Part shown: positions 1-9,819 of the stretch, piece after piece
Layout: every line of letters starts with the position of its first letter
Position numbering within the stretch: the first letter of the stretch is position 1
Assembly (NCBI GenBank): GCA_020356105.1
Contig: CP070634.1
Coordinates: forward strand, 1,400,046-1,432,823
Origin: Rhodospirillales bacterium
Lineage (GTDB): Bacteria; Pseudomonadota; Alphaproteobacteria; UBA8366; JADFVY01
Length of the DNA: 32,778 bases
Reading direction: 5' to 3'
Program-made: the position numbers and the translations under genes
Notes under the pieces: model-generated
Databases searched by the model: none
What the model was told of the DNA's origin: nothing
The model's input: only the letters and a program-made list of their open reading frames with translations

Positions 1-166
<166 letters not shown>

Positions 167-184
167 GTCGAAGGAAGACCCGGG

Positions 185-206
185 CGGCGGCGCGAAGGCG
201 CCGCCG
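185..206 (+). promoter_or_regulatory. GC-rich stem-loop between tuf and rpsJ
   Basis: A perfect 9-bp inverted repeat (CGGCGGCGC at 185-193, GCGCCGCCG at 198-206) encloses a GAAG tetraloop. There is no T-tract after it, so it is not a standard intrinsic terminator. It lies just before the rpsJ ribosome-binding site (GGAGGA, 215-220). It could be an mRNA-stabilising or processing structure or part of an S10 leader. The stem is seen directly; any role is inference. Confidence 0.5.
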
Positions 207-224
207 GATCCGTTGGAGGACCGC

Positions 225-533
225 ATGGACAGTCAAAACATACGCATCCGCCTCAAGGCATTCGATCATCGCGTGCTCGACCAGTCGACGAGCGAGATCG
301 TCAGCACTGCGAAGCGCACCGGGGCGCAGGTCCGTGGTCCGATTCCGCTGCCGACGCGGATCGAAAAGTACACCGTGCTGCGCGGTCCGCATATCGACAA
401 GAAAAGCCGCGAGCAGTTCGAAATTCGTACGCACAAGCGGTTGCTCGACATCATTGACCCGACGCCGCAGACCGTCGATGCGCTGATGAAGCTGGAGCTC
501 GCCTCCGGCGTAGACGTCGAGATCAAGCTCTGA
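225..533 (+). CDS. rpsJ: 30S ribosomal protein S10
   Basis: A 102-residue protein beginning [15 protein letters not shown], the S10 signature start, with [13 protein letters not shown] and the terminal GVDVEIKL region. S10 is a head protein of the small subunit and also the NusE antitermination partner of NusB. An upstream in-frame ATG at 213 would add four residues, but GGAGGA at 215-220 sits four bases before the ATG at 225, and the family length (about 102) fits that start. First gene of the S10 block, 58 bases after tuf and 10 bases before rplC. Confidence 0.97.
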   Translation: MDSQNIRIRLKAFDHRVLDQSTSEIVSTAKRTGAQVRGPIPLPTRIEKYTVLRGPHIDKKSREQFEIRTHKRLLDIIDPTPQTVDALMKLELASGVDVEIKL

Positions 534-543
534 GGATGCAGAC

Positions 544-1428
544 GTGATGCGCACGGGATTGATCGCTCAAAAGCTCGGCATGTCGCGGGTCTTCAACGAG
601 ACCGGCGAGCATGTTCCGGTGACCGTATTGAAGGTCGACAATTGCCAGGTTGTGGCGGTGCGGACAGACGAGAAGGATGGGTACTGCGCGGTCCAGCTGG
701 GTTCGGCAATTGCCAAGGTCAAGAACGTGACCCGCGCCAATCGCGGTCATTTCGCCAAGGCCAAGGTCGAACCGAAACGCAAGCTGGCCGAATTTCGCGT
801 CAGCGGCGATGCGATTCTCGATGTCGGCGCCGAGTTGTCGGCCGGGCATTTCGTGGCCGGGCAGTTCGTCGACGTGGTCGGCACCAGCATCGGCAAGGGC
901 TTCGCAGGGTCCATGAAGCGTCACAATTTTGGCGGGCTTAGGGCCAGCCACGGCGTCTCGATCTCGCATCGCAGCCACGGTTCCACCGGAAACAGCCAGG
1001 AACCGGGCAAGGTGTGGAAGGGCAAGAAGATGGCCGGCCACATGGGTGATGCGAGGGTCACGGTGCAGAATCTGGAGGTTGTCTCGACCGACGAGGATCG
1101 CGGGCTGATCCTGATCAAGGGCGCGGTGCCCGGCGCCCGCGGCGGCTGGGTCCTGGTCAGCGATGCGAAGAAGCGCAAGACCGATCTTGAATTGCCGTTT
1201 CCAGCGGCGGTGAAGGGCGCGCCGGCAGAGCAGCCGGAGGCCGCGGAGCCCGAGGCGCCGGCCGAGGCGCCGCCGTCGGCTGATGCACCCGCCGAGGCCG
1301 AAGCGGCGCCGGAGTCGTCTGCCGAGGCGGCGCCTGCCGATCAAGCGGTCGCACCGCAAGAGCCCGCGGAGGACGACGCGGGTGAGGAGACTGAAGACGC
1401 GCGCAAGGACGCCGAGGCCAAGGAATGA
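544..1428 (+). CDS. rplC: 50S ribosomal protein L3 with long acidic C-terminal tail
   Basis: The L3 core runs from [16 protein letters not shown] to about residue 205 ([15 protein letters not shown]), with the conserved central loop [18 protein letters not shown] near residues 130-147. L3 is an early assembly protein reaching toward the peptidyl transferase centre. The start is GTG at 544 or the adjacent ATG at 547; GAGG at 533-536 serves either. After the core, residues about 225-294 are an Ala/Pro/Glu-rich low-complexity tail ending [10 protein letters not shown], making the protein 294 residues against about 210 in E. coli. Some alphaproteobacterial L3 proteins carry shorter tails of this sort. 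The stop overlaps the rplD start by 4 bp (ATGA). Confidence 0.97.
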   Translation: MMRTGLIAQKLGMSRVFNETGEHVPVTVLKVDNCQVVAVRTDEKDGYCAVQLGSAIAKVKNVTRANRGHFAKAKVEPKRKLAEFRVSGDAILDVGAELSAGHFVAGQFVDVVGTSIGKGFAGSMKRHNFGGLRASHGVSISHRSHGSTGNSQEPGKVWKGKKMAGHMGDARVTVQNLEVVSTDEDRGLILIKGAVPGARGGWVLVSDAKKRKTDLELPFPAAVKGAPAEQPEAAEPEAPAEAPPSADAPAEAEAAPESSAEAAPADQAVAPQEPAEDDAGEETEDARKDAEAKE

Positions 1429-2054
1429 CTGCGATGAAGAGCAAGGTCATCAATCTCGACAATAAGGCGGCAGGCGAAATCGAGCTGTCCGCTGACGTAT
1501 TCGGTGTGGACGTGCGCAAGGATCTGCTGGCGCGGGCCGTCAACTGGCAGTTGGCGAAACGCCGTGCCGGGACCCATAAGGTCAAGACCCGCGGCGAGAT
1601 CAGCGGTTCGACGCGCAAACCTTGGCGCCAGAAGGGTACAGGGCGTGCACGGCAGGGCTCGCTGCGGTCGACGCAGTTCCGCGGCGGCGCGACGGTTTTC
1701 GGCCCGACGCCGCGCGACCATGCCCACAGGTTGCAGAAGAAGGTGCGCAAGCTGGCGCTCAAGTCGGCGCTTTCCGCAAAGCAGGCGGACGGCAAACTGA
1801 TCATTCTCGACGACGCGACTCTCAAGGCACCGAAGACCAAGGAGCTGGCGGGACGGCTCGACAAGCTCGGCTGGCGTAACGTGCTGATTGTCGGTGGCGC
1901 CGAAATTGACGGCAACTTCGCGCGGGCCGCGGCGAACATTCCGGATCTCGACGTTCTCCCCAGTCAGGGTGCGAACGTTTACGACATCCTGCGGCGCGAC
2001 ACCCTGGTCCTGACCAGGGAGGCGGTGCAGAACCTGGAGGCGCGGCTGAAATGA
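1425..2054 (+). CDS. rplD: 50S ribosomal protein L4
   Basis: A 209-residue L4/L1e protein. The extended loop that lines the exit tunnel is visible as [12 protein letters not shown] followed by [19 protein letters not shown], and the C-terminal half has the [14 protein letters not shown] fold segment. L4 binds 23S rRNA; in E. coli it also represses its own operon, but whether that occurs here is unknown. It overlaps rplC and rplW by 4 bp each (ATGA), indicating translational coupling. An internal ATG at 1434 is a possible alternative start. Confidence 0.97.
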   Translation: MTAMKSKVINLDNKAAGEIELSADVFGVDVRKDLLARAVNWQLAKRRAGTHKVKTRGEISGSTRKPWRQKGTGRARQGSLRSTQFRGGATVFGPTPRDHAHRLQKKVRKLALKSALSAKQADGKLIILDDATLKAPKTKELAGRLDKLGWRNVLIVGGAEIDGNFARAAANIPDLDVLPSQGANVYDILRRDTLVLTREAVQNLEARLK

Positions 2055-2374
2055 GCTGGAAATACTTCGACAAGACCGGCCCCAGCAGCGAGCGGGCTTA
2101 TGAAGTGCTGCGCGCACCGGTCATTACCGAGAAGGCAACGCTGGCTTCCGAGAACAACCAGGTGGTTTTCCGGGTGCCGCTCGACGCGACCAAGACCGAG
2201 ATCAAGGCGGCCGTTGAAAGCCTGTTCAAGGTCAAGGTCGAGGCGGTCAACACGATCCGGGTCAAAGGCAAGGTCAAGCGGTTCCGGGGACGTCTCGGCA
2301 AGCGGAACGACTACAAGAAAGCAATGGTGCGTCTGGCAGAGGGCCAGTCCATCGACGTGACGACGGGACTCTAG
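2051..2374 (+). CDS. rplW: 50S ribosomal protein L23
   Basis: A 107-residue L23 with the signature [15 protein letters not shown], the [20 protein letters not shown] segment and [21 protein letters not shown]23 sits at the polypeptide exit and docks trigger factor and SRP. The ATG lies within the 3' end of rplD (ATGA overlap). It is slightly longer than E. coli L23 (100 residues) because of an N-terminal extension beginning [10 protein letters not shown]; the next in-frame methionine would remove conserved sequence, so the full form is preferred. Confidence 0.97.
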   Translation: MSWKYFDKTGPSSERAYEVLRAPVITEKATLASENNQVVFRVPLDATKTEIKAAVESLFKVKVEAVNTIRVKGKVKRFRGRLGKRNDYKKAMVRLAEGQSIDVTTGL

Positions 2375-2378
2375 GACC

Positions 2379-3209
2379 ATGGCGCTCAAGAACTTCAACC
2401 CGATCACTCCGAGCCAGCGGAACCTTGTCCTGGTGGATCGCTCCGGCCTGTACAAGGGTGGGCCGATCAAGGCCTTGACCGAGGGTCTGACCAAAAAGGG
2501 CGGCCGCAACAATCAGGGCCATATCACGGCGCGGCGGCGCGGCGGCGGCCACAAGCGGCGGTATCGCATGGTTGATTTCCGCCGTCGGAAATTTGATATC
2601 CCGGCGACCGTGGAGCGGATCGAGTATGACCCGAACCGGACCGCCTTCATTGCGCTATTGAAATACCAGGACGGAGAATTGGCGTATATTCTCGCGCCGC
2701 AACGGCTCGCGGTGGGAGATACGATTGTCGCCGGCGAACGGACAGACGTGAAACCGGGCAACGCGATGCCGCTGGCCAGTATTCCGATCGGCACCATCGT
2801 CCACAATGTCGAGCTGAAGCCCGGGCGCGGCGGGCAGATTGCGCGTTCCGCGGGAACCTATGTTCAACTCGTCGGCCGCGATGCGGGCTATGCCCAGATC
2901 AAGCTGTCATCCGGTGAACTGCGCATGGTGCGCGGTGAGTGCATGGCGACGATCGGTGCCGTGTCCAACCCGGACCAGTCGAACATCAAGCTGGGCAAGG
3001 CGGGCCGCAAGCGCTGGCTGGGCAAGCGGCCATCCGTCCGCGGCGTTGCGATGAACCCGGTCGATCATCCCCATGGCGGCGGCGAGGGCCGCAGCTCGGG
3101 CGGACGCCATCCGGTGACGCCCTGGGGCAAGCCGACCAAGGGCCGCAAGACGCGGCACAACAAGAAAACCGACTCTCTGATCATCAGGCGTCGGCATCGT
3201 AGGAAGTAG
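2379..3209 (+). CDS. rplB: 50S ribosomal protein L2
   Basis: A 276-residue L2, with [22 protein letters not shown] split across residues about 40-60 and the C-terminal [18 protein letters not shown] motif near residues 220-240 that contains the histidine important for peptidyl transfer. Length matches the family (about 273-278). It begins 4 bases after rplW with AGGA ahead of the ATG. L2 is a primary 23S rRNA-binding protein at the subunit interface. Confidence 0.98.
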   Translation: MALKNFNPITPSQRNLVLVDRSGLYKGGPIKALTEGLTKKGGRNNQGHITARRRGGGHKRRYRMVDFRRRKFDIPATVERIEYDPNRTAFIALLKYQDGELAYILAPQRLAVGDTIVAGERTDVKPGNAMPLASIPIGTIVHNVELKPGRGGQIARSAGTYVQLVGRDAGYAQIKLSSGELRMVRGECMATIGAVSNPDQSNIKLGKAGRKRWLGKRPSVRGVAMNPVDHPHGGGEGRSSGGRHPVTPWGKPTKGRKTRHNKKTDSLIIRRRHRRK

Positions 3210-3224
3210 CTGGAGGGCGGCACA

Positions 3225-3503
3225 GTGGCACGCTCGGTTTGGAAAGGACCGTTCGTTGACGGCCATCTGCTGAAGAAGGCGGAGGCCGCGCATGCGTCGG
3301 GGCGCAACACGGTGATCAAGACATGGTCGCGGCGTTCGACGATTCTACCGCAATTCGTCGGTCTGACGTTCGGCGTGTACAACGGTCAGAAATACCTGCC
3401 GGTTCTCGTGACCGAGAACATGGTGGGGCACAAATTCGGCGAATTTGCACCGACGCGGACCTATTACGGGCACGCGGCCGACAAGAAAGCGAAGAGGCGC
3501 TGA
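3225..3503 (+). CDS. rpsS: 30S ribosomal protein S19
   Basis: A 92-residue S19 with [18 protein letters not shown] and the conserved [23 protein letters not shown] segment. S19 forms a complex with S13 in the head and contacts tRNA. The start is GTG at 3225, preceded by GGAGG at 3211-3215. No internal ATG would preserve the conserved N-terminus, so GTG is the true start. Fifteen bases separate it from rplB and three from rplV. Confidence 0.97.
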   Translation: MARSVWKGPFVDGHLLKKAEAAHASGRNTVIKTWSRRSTILPQFVGLTFGVYNGQKYLPVLVTENMVGHKFGEFAPTRTYYGHAADKKAKRR

Positions 3504-3506
3504 AAC

Positions 3507-3887
3507 ATGGGTAAGCCGGCACGCGAGAGAGTCCTGGCGGACAATGAGGTCCGAGCCTACGGCAAGTTCATGCGGACAAGCCCGCAGAAACTGAACCTGC
3601 TCGCCCAGATGATTCGGGGCAAGCCGGCCGATCGCGCCGTCGCGGATCTGACATTTTCCAAGCGGCGCATCGCACGGGAGGTTCGCAAGGTGCTTCAGTC
3701 GGCGATCGCGAATGCGGAGAACAATCATCAGCTCGACGTCGATCGCCTGTACGTCAAGGAAGCAAGCGTGGGAAAGACTTTCGTCGTCAAACGCTTTCGC
3801 GCCCGCGCGCGAGGTCGTGCCAGCCGGATCATTAAGCCGTTCAGCAACCTGACCGTGGTTGTGCGCGAGCGTGAGGAGACCGAATAA
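3507..3887 (+). CDS. rplV: 50S ribosomal protein L22
   Basis: A 126-residue L22 with the helix [21 protein letters not shown] and the tunnel beta-hairpin with [20 protein letters not shown] and [14 protein letters not shown]. The hairpin lines the peptide exit tunnel near the macrolide site. It ends in TAATG, overlapping the rpsC start by one base. A short N-terminal extension ([16 protein letters not shown]) is common in alphaproteobacteria. Confidence 0.97.
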   Translation: MGKPARERVLADNEVRAYGKFMRTSPQKLNLLAQMIRGKPADRAVADLTFSKRRIAREVRKVLQSAIANAENNHQLDVDRLYVKEASVGKTFVVKRFRARARGRASRIIKPFSNLTVVVREREETE

Positions 3888-4561
3888 TGGGGCAGAAAGT
3901 CAATCCGATCGGCTTGCGTCTGGGAATTAACCGGACATGGAATTCGCGCTGGTACGCCGACAAGAATTATGGCGACAAGCTGCACGACGACATCAAGCTG
4001 CGCGAATATATCGAGAAGCGCCTCAGTCAGGCCGGTATTTCTCGCATCGTCATCGAGCGGCAGGCCAAGAAGGCGCGGGTGACCATCCATAGCGCCCGCC
4101 CGGGTGTCGTGATCGGCAAGAAGGGCGCCGATATCGAGAAGCTGCGGCAGGACCTGATCAAGCTGACCGGCGAGGACGTCAGCCTTAACATCGTCGAGGT
4201 CCGCAAGCCGGAGATCGACGCCAAGCTGGTGGCCGAGAATATCGCCCAGCAGCTGGAGCGCCGAGTCGCGTTCCGGCGGGCCATGAAACGCGCGGTACAG
4301 TCTGCAATGCGGCTGGGCGCCGAAGGCATCCGCATCAACTGCGGCGGTCGGCTGGGCGGCGCGGAGATCGCCCGAACCGAATGGTACCGAGAGGGCCGGG
4401 TGCCGTTGCACACCCTGCGTGCGGACGTCGATTACGGAACGGCGACGGCCAAGACGACCTACGGTACCTGCGGTGTGAAGGTCTGGATCTTCAAGGGCGA
4501 GATCATGGGTCATGATCCGATGGCCCAGGACAAACGGGCACAGGAACAGCAGGCCCGCTAA
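3887..4561 (+). CDS. rpsC: 30S ribosomal protein S3
   Basis: A 224-residue S3 starting [14 protein letters not shown], with a KH domain ([22 protein letters not shown] near residues 65-87, containing the GxxG loop) and a C-terminal domain with [24 protein letters not shown]3 sits at the mRNA entry and is involved in helicase activity of the ribosome. Length and both domains are complete. Coupled to rplV through a TAATG overlap. Confidence 0.98.
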   Translation: MGQKVNPIGLRLGINRTWNSRWYADKNYGDKLHDDIKLREYIEKRLSQAGISRIVIERQAKKARVTIHSARPGVVIGKKGADIEKLRQDLIKLTGEDVSLNIVEVRKPEIDAKLVAENIAQQLERRVAFRRAMKRAVQSAMRLGAEGIRINCGGRLGGAEIARTEWYREGRVPLHTLRADVDYGTATAKTTYGTCGVKVWIFKGEIMGHDPMAQDKRAQEQQAR

Positions 4562-4597
4562 GAGGGCTGTTGTGGATAACGAGACGAGACGCGAGAT

Positions 4598-5017
4598 ATG
4601 CTGAGTCCAAAGCGAACGAAATTCCGCAAGCAGCAAAAAGGCCGAATCCACGGCGCAGCCAAGGGCGGCACCGAGCTGAACTTCGGCAGCTATGGGCTGA
4701 AGGCCACGACAGCCGGGCGCGTGACTGCACGACAGATCGAAGCCGCGCGACGCAGCATCACGCGTCACATCAAGCGTGCCGGTAAGGTCTGGATTCGGGT
4801 CTTTCCCGACGTGCCCGTCAGTTCGAAACCTGCCGAGGTCCGAATGGGCAAGGGCAAGGGGTCGCCCGAGTTCTGGATGTGCCGCGTCAAACCCGGCCGG
4901 ATCATGTTCGAGATGGAGGGGGTCGACACGGGCACGGCCCGCCGAGCATTCGAGTTGGCGGCAGCCAAGCTGCCGGTGCAGACGCGCTTCGTTGCGCGTC
5001 TTGGCCTGGAGGGTTGA
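4598..5017 (+). CDS. rplP: 50S ribosomal protein L16
   Basis: A 139-residue L16 beginning [16 protein letters not shown], with [26 protein letters not shown] and the loop [19 protein letters not shown] reaching the A and P sites. Length and motifs are those of the family. A 36-base spacer follows rpsC. An overlapping ORF in another frame (4570-4785) is a shadow. Confidence 0.97.
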   Translation: MLSPKRTKFRKQQKGRIHGAAKGGTELNFGSYGLKATTAGRVTARQIEAARRSITRHIKRAGKVWIRVFPDVPVSSKPAEVRMGKGKGSPEFWMCRVKPGRIMFEMEGVDTGTARRAFELAAAKLPVQTRFVARLGLEG

Positions 5018-5021
5018 CCCC

Positions 5022-5216
5022 ATGAAGACCGCCGATCTGCGCCAGAAGAGTCCGGACGAGTTGAAGGATCAGCTGCTTGGGTTGCGCAAGGAGGCCTTCA
5101 ACCTGCGCTTTCAGAAGGCGACCGGACAGCTGGAAAATACCGCACGAGTTCGCGAGGTGCGCCGCGATATCGCGCGGATCAAGACGATTCTTAACGCGAA
5201 GCGCAAGGCTTCCTAG
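5022..5216 (+). CDS. rpmC: 50S ribosomal protein L29
   Basis: A 64-residue two-helix protein, [18 protein letters not shown] and then [28 protein letters not shown] split across the middle, the L29 signature. L29 packs next to L23 at the tunnel exit. The ATG at 5022 is four bases after the rplP stop. A longer ORF in this frame (4776-5216) runs through rplP out of frame and is not the gene. Confidence 0.96.
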   Translation: MKTADLRQKSPDELKDQLLGLRKEAFNLRFQKATGQLENTARVREVRRDIARIKTILNAKRKAS

Positions 5217-5229
5217 GAGTTACGGGACG

Positions 5230-5481
5230 ATGCCGAGGCGAGTATTGCAGGGGACAGTGGTGTCCGACGCGGCCGACAAGACCGTGGTGGTGAGCGTCCA
5301 GCGCCGGGTCAGTCATCCAGTGTACAAGAAGTTCATAACCCGGTCGAAGAAATACATGGCCCACGACGAAGGTAACTCGGCGAAGAAGGGCGACGTCGTC
5401 CAGATCCAGGAGTGCCGCCCGCATTCGAAGCACAAGTCCTGGGAAGTGGTCACCGGGGCAGAGGCGAAGAGCAAGGAGTAA
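5230..5481 (+). CDS. rpsQ: 30S ribosomal protein S17
   Basis: An 83-residue S17, beginning [21 protein letters not shown], with [19 protein letters not shown] and the [23 protein letters not shown]-fold end. S17 is a primary 16S rRNA-binding protein. The ATG at 5230 was chosen by homology to the family N-terminus; the same frame is open back to 5077, but that part overlaps rpmC in another frame. Confidence 0.96.
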   Translation: MPRRVLQGTVVSDAADKTVVVSVQRRVSHPVYKKFITRSKKYMAHDEGNSAKKGDVVQIQECRPHSKHKSWEVVTGAEAKSKE

Positions 5482-5485
5482 CGCC

Positions 5486-5854
5486 ATGATTCAGATGCAG
5501 ACGAATCTGGACGTGGCCGATAATTCCGGGGCGCGGCGCGTGCAGTGCATCAAGGTGCTTGGCGGTGCCAAGCGTCGCACGGCGGGAATTGGCGACGTTG
5601 TTGTCGTGACGGTCAAGGAGGCCATTCCCCGAGGTCGAGTCAAGAAAGGCGAAATCCTGCGTGCGGTGGTGGTGCGCACCGCAAAGGAAATTCACCGGCA
5701 GGACGGTACCTCGATAAGGTTTGACCGCAATGCGGCCGTGCTCATCAACAAGCAGGGTGAGCCGATCGGTACCCGTATCTTCGGCCCGGTGACGCGCGAA
5801 CTGCGGGCCAAGAGGTTCATGAAAATCATATCCCTGGCGCCGGAGGTGCTGTGA
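5486..5854 (+). CDS. rplN: 50S ribosomal protein L14
   Basis: A 122-residue L14 with [23 protein letters not shown]-type segment [17 protein letters not shown] and the [20 protein letters not shown] signature, ending SLAPEVL. L14 contacts L19 and forms inter-subunit bridges; it is also the docking site for the silencing factor RsfS. Exact family length. Four bases separate it from rpsQ and one from rplX. Confidence 0.98.
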   Translation: MIQMQTNLDVADNSGARRVQCIKVLGGAKRRTAGIGDVVVVTVKEAIPRGRVKKGEILRAVVVRTAKEIHRQDGTSIRFDRNAAVLINKQGEPIGTRIFGPVTRELRAKRFMKIISLAPEVL

Positions 5855-5855
5855 G

Positions 5856-6197
5856 ATGGCGACCAAACTGAAGATTAGGAAAGGTGACCGCGTCGTCGTC
5901 CTGACCGGAAAGGACAAGGGCAAGGCGGGTGAAGTCATCCGCGTGATGCCGAAGGAGTCGCGGGTCATCGTGCAGGGTGTGAACGTCGTCAAGCGCCATA
6001 CGCGTCCCAGTCGGACTGATGCCGGCGGAATTCTCGAGAAGGAAGCGTCGGTGCACATTTCGAATGTCGCGCACATCGATCCAAAGAGCGGTGCGCCTAC
6101 ACGCGTCGGGATCCGGGTGATCGAGCCGAAGGGCAAGGGAGAGAAACCGCAGAAGGTGCGGTTTGCCCGTCGCTCCGGCGAGATTATCGATACCTGA
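5856..6197 (+). CDS. rplX: 50S ribosomal protein L24
   Basis: A 113-residue L24 with an N-terminal KOW motif ([20 protein letters not shown], residues about 10-29) and the segment [12 protein letters not shown]24 initiates 50S assembly by binding the 5' domain of 23S rRNA. The C-terminal [16 protein letters not shown] is the usual ending. One base separates it from rplN. Confidence 0.97.
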   Translation: MATKLKIRKGDRVVVLTGKDKGKAGEVIRVMPKESRVIVQGVNVVKRHTRPSRTDAGGILEKEASVHISNVAHIDPKSGAPTRVGIRVIEPKGKGEKPQKVRFARRSGEIIDT

Positions 6198-6216
6198 GCG
6201 AAGGAATGAGGGCAAA

Positions 6217-6756
6217 ATGACCCGGCTGCAGGAACTTTACGATAGCACGGTTCGGCCGTCGCTCATTTCGGAATTCGGATACAAGAATCCGATGGAGGCA
6301 CCGCGCATCGAGAAGGTCGTGGTGAATGTCGGTCTGGGCGAGGCGGTCGGCGACGCGAAGAAGATCAACAGCGCCGTCGATGATTTGACGGCGATTACCG
6401 GTCAGAGGCCGGTCGTGACGCACGCCAAGAGATCGATTGCGACCTTCAAGCTGCGCGAAGGCATGCCGATCGGTGTGAAGGTGACGCTGCGGCGTGACCG
6501 TATGTACGAGTTTCTGGACCGTTTGATCACGATCGCCTTGCCGCGGGTTCGTGATTTTCGCGGCATTCCCGGCAACAGCTTTGACGGCCATGGCAACTTC
6601 GCGATGGGCCTGAAAGAGCAGATCGTGTTTCCGGAGATCGATTACGACAAGGTTGATGCCATCCGCGGCATGGACATCGCCATCGTCACGACGGCGAAGA
6701 CCGACGCAGAGGCCAAGGCCCTGCTCAAGGGCTTCGATATGCCGTTTATGAACTGA
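6217..6756 (+). CDS. rplE: 50S ribosomal protein L5
   Basis: A 179-residue L5 starting [16 protein letters not shown], with [30 protein letters not shown] and the C-terminal [21 protein letters not shown]5 delivers 5S rRNA with L18. The frame is open to an ATG at 6163 inside rplX, but the ATG at 6217 gives the family length and has a GAGGGC-type ribosome-binding sequence just upstream (6208-6213). Confidence 0.97.
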   Translation: MTRLQELYDSTVRPSLISEFGYKNPMEAPRIEKVVVNVGLGEAVGDAKKINSAVDDLTAITGQRPVVTHAKRSIATFKLREGMPIGVKVTLRRDRMYEFLDRLITIALPRVRDFRGIPGNSFDGHGNFAMGLKEQIVFPEIDYDKVDAIRGMDIAIVTTAKTDAEAKALLKGFDMPFMN

Positions 6757-6777
6757 GCGACGGAGCGGAGCGACGAA

Positions 6778-7083
6778 ATGGCAAAAAAGAGCGCCATCGA
6801 GAAGAACATGAAGAGGAAACGGCTGGTCGCCAGGCATGCAGCCAAGCGTGCCAGGCTGAAAGAGATCGTGAGCGATCGCTCGCTGCCGCCGGAGGAGCGG
6901 TTCGCCGCCCAGTTGAAGCTCGCGGAGTTGCCGCGCAACAGCGCGCCCGCGCGGGTGCGCAATCGCTGCGAGGTGTCCGGTCGGCCGCGCGGCTATTACC
7001 GCAAGTTCAAGATGTCCCGCATCGCCTTGCGTGAGTTGGGGTCGGAAGGCCAGATCCCGGGCCTTGTCAAGTCGAGTTGGTAG
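6778..7083 (+). CDS. rpsN: 30S ribosomal protein S14, zinc-independent form
   Basis: A 101-residue S14 of the long, C-minus type: [16 protein letters not shown] at the start and [21 protein letters not shown] near the end, with no paired CxxC zinc knuckles. S14 sits in the 30S head beside S3 and S10. Since this form needs no zinc, its function does not depend on zinc supply. It follows rplE by 21 bases. Confidence 0.97.
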   Translation: MAKKSAIEKNMKRKRLVARHAAKRARLKEIVSDRSLPPEERFAAQLKLAELPRNSAPARVRNRCEVSGRPRGYYRKFKMSRIALRELGSEGQIPGLVKSSW

Positions 7084-7098
7084 CGGAGGTTTTGGTTC

Positions 7099-7497
7099 AT
7101 GGCAATGTCTGATCCCCTCGGCGACATGATCACCCGCATCCGGAATGGACAGAGGGCAAGCAAGTCTGTCGTGACGGTGCCGGCGTCCAAGTTGCGGAGT
7201 AATGTGCTCGAGGTGTTGCAGCGCGAGGGCTATATCCGCGGATTCAGCTGGGCCGAGGTGCGACCCGGAGTGGCCGAGTTGACCGTCGAGTTGAAATACA
7301 GCGACGGCGAACCGGTGATCCGCGAAATCGACCGCGTTTCGAAGCCGGGTCGGCGTGTTTATGCCGGCATCAAGAAGCTCCAGCCGGTGTACAATGGGCT
7401 GGGAATTTCAATTCTTTCGACCCCGCGCGGGGTGATGTCGGACAGCGAAGCGCGCGCCGCAAATGTGGGCGGCGAAGTGCTCTGTCGCGTGTTTTAG
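7099..7497 (+). CDS. rpsH: 30S ribosomal protein S8
   Basis: A 132-residue S8: [16 protein letters not shown] near the start, the central [19 protein letters not shown] and the C-terminal signature [32 protein letters not shown]8 binds helix 21 of 16S rRNA and in E. coli represses the spc operon through an rplE-region mimic; no such mimic was verified here. GGAGG at 7084-7088 precedes the start. The ATG at 7099 or the in-frame ATG two codons later could be used. Confidence 0.97.
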   Translation: MAMSDPLGDMITRIRNGQRASKSVVTVPASKLRSNVLEVLQREGYIRGFSWAEVRPGVAELTVELKYSDGEPVIREIDRVSKPGRRVYAGIKKLQPVYNGLGISILSTPRGVMSDSEARAANVGGEVLCRVF

Positions 7498-7506
7498 GAG
7501 GGGGCG

Positions 7507-8040
7507 ATGTCGCGTATCGGCAAGCATCCGGTCGAGATCCCCAGTGGCGTCGAGGTCATGATCGCCAGCGAGGTCCTGACGGCCAAGGGTGGCAAGGGCA
7601 CGCTGACGGTGCCGCTGAACGACGCGGTCACGGTGAGCCAGGAGGATGGCAAGGTCATTGTTGCGCCGCGCGACGAGTCGAAACGCGCCCTGACGATGTG
7701 GGGGACGATGCGCAGCCTCATCAAGAACGCGGTGGTCGGTGCGTCCGAGGGATTTACCAAACGGCTGGAAATTCGCGGCGTCGGCTATCGCGCGGCAGTC
7801 CAGGGCAGAACCCTGAATTTGCAGCTGGGTTACAGCCATGACGTCAACTACCCGATTCCGGACGGCATCGAGATCCAGTGCGAACGGCCGACGTTGATCG
7901 AGGTGTTCGGGGCCAGCAAACAGCAGGTCGGACAGGTCGCAAGCGAGATTCGTGCGTTCCGTAAGCCCGAGCCGTTCAAGGGCAAGGGGGTGCGATACGC
8001 GGATGAATACGTCCGATCCAAGGAAGGCAAGAAGAAATAG
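7507..8040 (+). CDS. rplF: 50S ribosomal protein L6
   Basis: A 177-residue L6 made of two similar alpha/beta halves, starting MSRIGKHPVEIPSGVEV and carrying the C-terminal signature EPFKGKGVRYADEYVRSKEGKK. L6 lies near the sarcin-ricin loop and factor-binding site. AGGAGGGGG sits six bases before the ATG. Family length is normal. Confidence 0.98.
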   Translation: MSRIGKHPVEIPSGVEVMIASEVLTAKGGKGTLTVPLNDAVTVSQEDGKVIVAPRDESKRALTMWGTMRSLIKNAVVGASEGFTKRLEIRGVGYRAAVQGRTLNLQLGYSHDVNYPIPDGIEIQCERPTLIEVFGASKQQVGQVASEIRAFRKPEPFKGKGVRYADEYVRSKEGKKK

Positions 8041-8049
8041 GGTCAAGCA

Positions 8050-8412
8050 ATGTTGAACTCGAAGCAACTGTTCGCGCGCCGCGCGCGACGAACCCGCTAC
8101 CAGTTACGCAAGCGCGCCAAGGGACGCCCGCGCCTGTCCGTGTTTCGGTCGGGTCTGCACATCTATGCCCAGGTCATCGACGATGCCGGGGGGCGCACGT
8201 TGGCTGCGGCTTCGTCGGTTGAGAAGGACATGCGCAAGAACCTGAAGACGGGCGGCAACATTGCCGCTGCCACCGAAGTCGGCAAGCTGATCGCCGAGCG
8301 GGCCAAGCAGGCCGGCGTTGCCGAGGTCGTGTTCGACCGCGGTGGCTATGCCTTTCATGGCCGGGTCAAGGCCTTGGCCGAAGCGGCCCGCGAGGGCGGA
8401 TTGAACTTTTGA
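8050..8412 (+). CDS. rplR: 50S ribosomal protein L18
   Basis: A 120-residue L18 with an N-terminal basic segment ([19 protein letters not shown]), the [18 protein letters not shown] strand and the C-terminal [22 protein letters not shown]. It binds 5S rRNA together with L5. Nine bases follow rplF. Complete and ordinary. Confidence 0.97.
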   Translation: MLNSKQLFARRARRTRYQLRKRAKGRPRLSVFRSGLHIYAQVIDDAGGRTLAAASSVEKDMRKNLKTGGNIAAATEVGKLIAERAKQAGVAEVVFDRGGYAFHGRVKALAEAAREGGLNF

Positions 8413-8427
8413 CGAGGGCCGGAAGCA

Positions 8428-8997
8428 ATGGCACGGACACCACGCAAACCCCGGGATGATCGCGCCCCGCGCGAGGAATCGGAGTTTATCGAAAAGCTGG
8501 TCGGGATTAACCGGGTGGCCAAGGTTGTTAAGGGAGGACGCCGCTTCGGCTTCGCCGCAATCATGGTTGTTGGCGATGGAAAGGGACGAGTCGGTTATGG
8601 CGCCGGCAAGGCGCGCGAGGTGCCCGAGGCCATTCGCAAGGCGACGGAAAACGCACGCAAATCGATGGTGCGCATTCCCCTGCGAGAGGGCCGGACGTTG
8701 CACCACGACGTCAAGGGCAGATACGGTGCCGGTCGCGTCGTACTGCGCAACGCGCCCCCGGGCACGGGAATCATCGCCGGTGGGCCGATTCGCGCCGTCT
8801 TCGAGGCGCTGGGCGTGCATGATGTGGTCGCGAAATCTGTCGGATCCTCGAACCCCCATAACATGATCAAGGCGGCCTTTGACGGATTGCAGAATTGCAT
8901 GTCACCCCGCGCGGTCGCGGGCAAGCGCGGCAAGAAGGTGAGCGAGATCATCGGCCGGCGCGATGCGGAAGCTGCAAAGGAGCCGGCCAATGGCTGA
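8428..8997 (+). CDS. rpsE: 30S ribosomal protein S5
   Basis: A 189-residue S5: the double-stranded RNA-binding-like N domain has [20 protein letters not shown] and [19 protein letters not shown], and the C domain has [19 protein letters not shown] with [15 protein letters not shown]5 affects decoding accuracy and mRNA unwinding. Its 3' end overlaps the rpmD start by 8 bp, so the L30 ribosome-binding site lies within this gene. The C-terminus is about 20 residues longer than E. coli S5. Confidence 0.97.
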   Translation: MARTPRKPRDDRAPREESEFIEKLVGINRVAKVVKGGRRFGFAAIMVVGDGKGRVGYGAGKAREVPEAIRKATENARKSMVRIPLREGRTLHHDVKGRYGAGRVVLRNAPPGTGIIAGGPIRAVFEALGVHDVVAKSVGSSNPHNMIKAAFDGLQNCMSPRAVAGKRGKKVSEIIGRRDAEAAKEPANG

Positions 8998-9187
8998 CAA
9001 GAAGGGCGGCACCGTCCGCGTGACCCAGATCCGCAGCGCGATTCGCCGACCCAAGGATCAGCTGGCGACACTCAAGGGGCTGGGGCTCAACAAGATCAAT
9101 CGGAGCCGCGAACTCGAGGATACCCCTGCGGTGCGCGGCATGATCGACAAGGTAAAGCATCTCGTCCGCGTCGAGGGCGCGGGTTGA
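8990..9187 (+). CDS. rpmD: 50S ribosomal protein L30
   Basis: A 65-residue L30, with [20 protein letters not shown] followed by [23 protein letters not shown] around the middle. The ATG at 8990 lies inside the rpsE 3' end; AAAGGAG at 8976-8982 is placed correctly for it. Upstream in-frame ATG 8963 would add a non-conserved stretch overlapping rpsE and is rejected. Confidence 0.96.
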   Translation: MADKKGGTVRVTQIRSAIRRPKDQLATLKGLGLNKINRSRELEDTPAVRGMIDKVKHLVRVEGAG

Positions 9188-9221
9188 GCGGGCATTCGCG
9201 CCGCAACAGGGGATTCGATCG

Positions 9222-9782
9222 ATGAAATTGAACGAGCTAGCCGACAATCAAGGGGCCCGCAAGGCGCGCAGCCGGGTCGGCCGGGGTGCCGGGTCGGGCA
9301 AGGGCCGGACGGCCGGGCGCGGCATGAAGGGACAGAAATCCCGCAGTGGCGTCTCGATCAAGGGCTTCGAGGGCGGCCAGATGCCTCTTTACCGGCGCGT
9401 TCCGAAGCGCGGGTTCAAGAATCCGTTCCGCAGGGAGTATGCAGTGGTCAATCTCGGCCGGCTGCAGCAGGCGATCGACGACAAGAAGCTGGACGCGGGC
9501 AAGGCGGTCGACTCCGCCGCGCTGGCTGCGGCGGGACTGGTTGGTCGCCGCATCGGGGCGGGTGTGCGGCTGCTTGCAAAGGGCGACCTCAAGACAAAGA
9601 TAACCATTCATGTCGCCGGCGCATCAAAGGCCGCCATTGCCGCGGTCGAGAAGTCCGGCGGCAAGGTCGTGCTCGCCGAGGCGCCCGTGCAAACTGCCGG
9701 GACCAAGTCCAAGACGGGAACGGACGAGAGCACGGGCGAGCCAGCCCCGGGTACAGAAGATGTGCCAGCCGGGGACACGTGA
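9222..9782 (+). CDS. rplO: 50S ribosomal protein L15 with extended C-terminal tail
   Basis: The L15 core begins [22 protein letters not shown], with [28 protein letters not shown] in the glycine-rich N-terminal arm and the usual [22 protein letters not shown] end at about residue 148. A further tail of roughly 30 residues ([19 protein letters not shown], then [13 protein letters not shown]) is Thr/Glu/Gly-rich and absent from E. coli L15 (144 residues). L15 is a late-assembly protein. It precedes secY by 37 bases, the usual order. Confidence 0.97.
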   Translation: MKLNELADNQGARKARSRVGRGAGSGKGRTAGRGMKGQKSRSGVSIKGFEGGQMPLYRRVPKRGFKNPFRREYAVVNLGRLQQAIDDKKLDAGKAVDSAALAAAGLVGRRIGAGVRLLAKGDLKTKITIHVAGASKAAIAAVEKSGGKVVLAEAPVQTAGTKSKTGTDESTGEPAPGTEDVPAGDT

Positions 9783-9819
9783 AATCTGAAGCCGGAACCG
9801 ACCGGCGGGGACCTGTGCC

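Noticed and set aside
523..1359. 278-codon reverse-strand frame opposite rplC
   Set aside because: Arg/Leu-rich shadow of the L3 gene, including its repetitive acidic tail; no independent support.
3728..5023. 431-codon open frame on the reverse strand through rplV-rpsC-rplP
   Set aside because: It is antisense to well-conserved ribosomal genes and its translation resembles no family; long antisense frames are expected in high-GC DNA.
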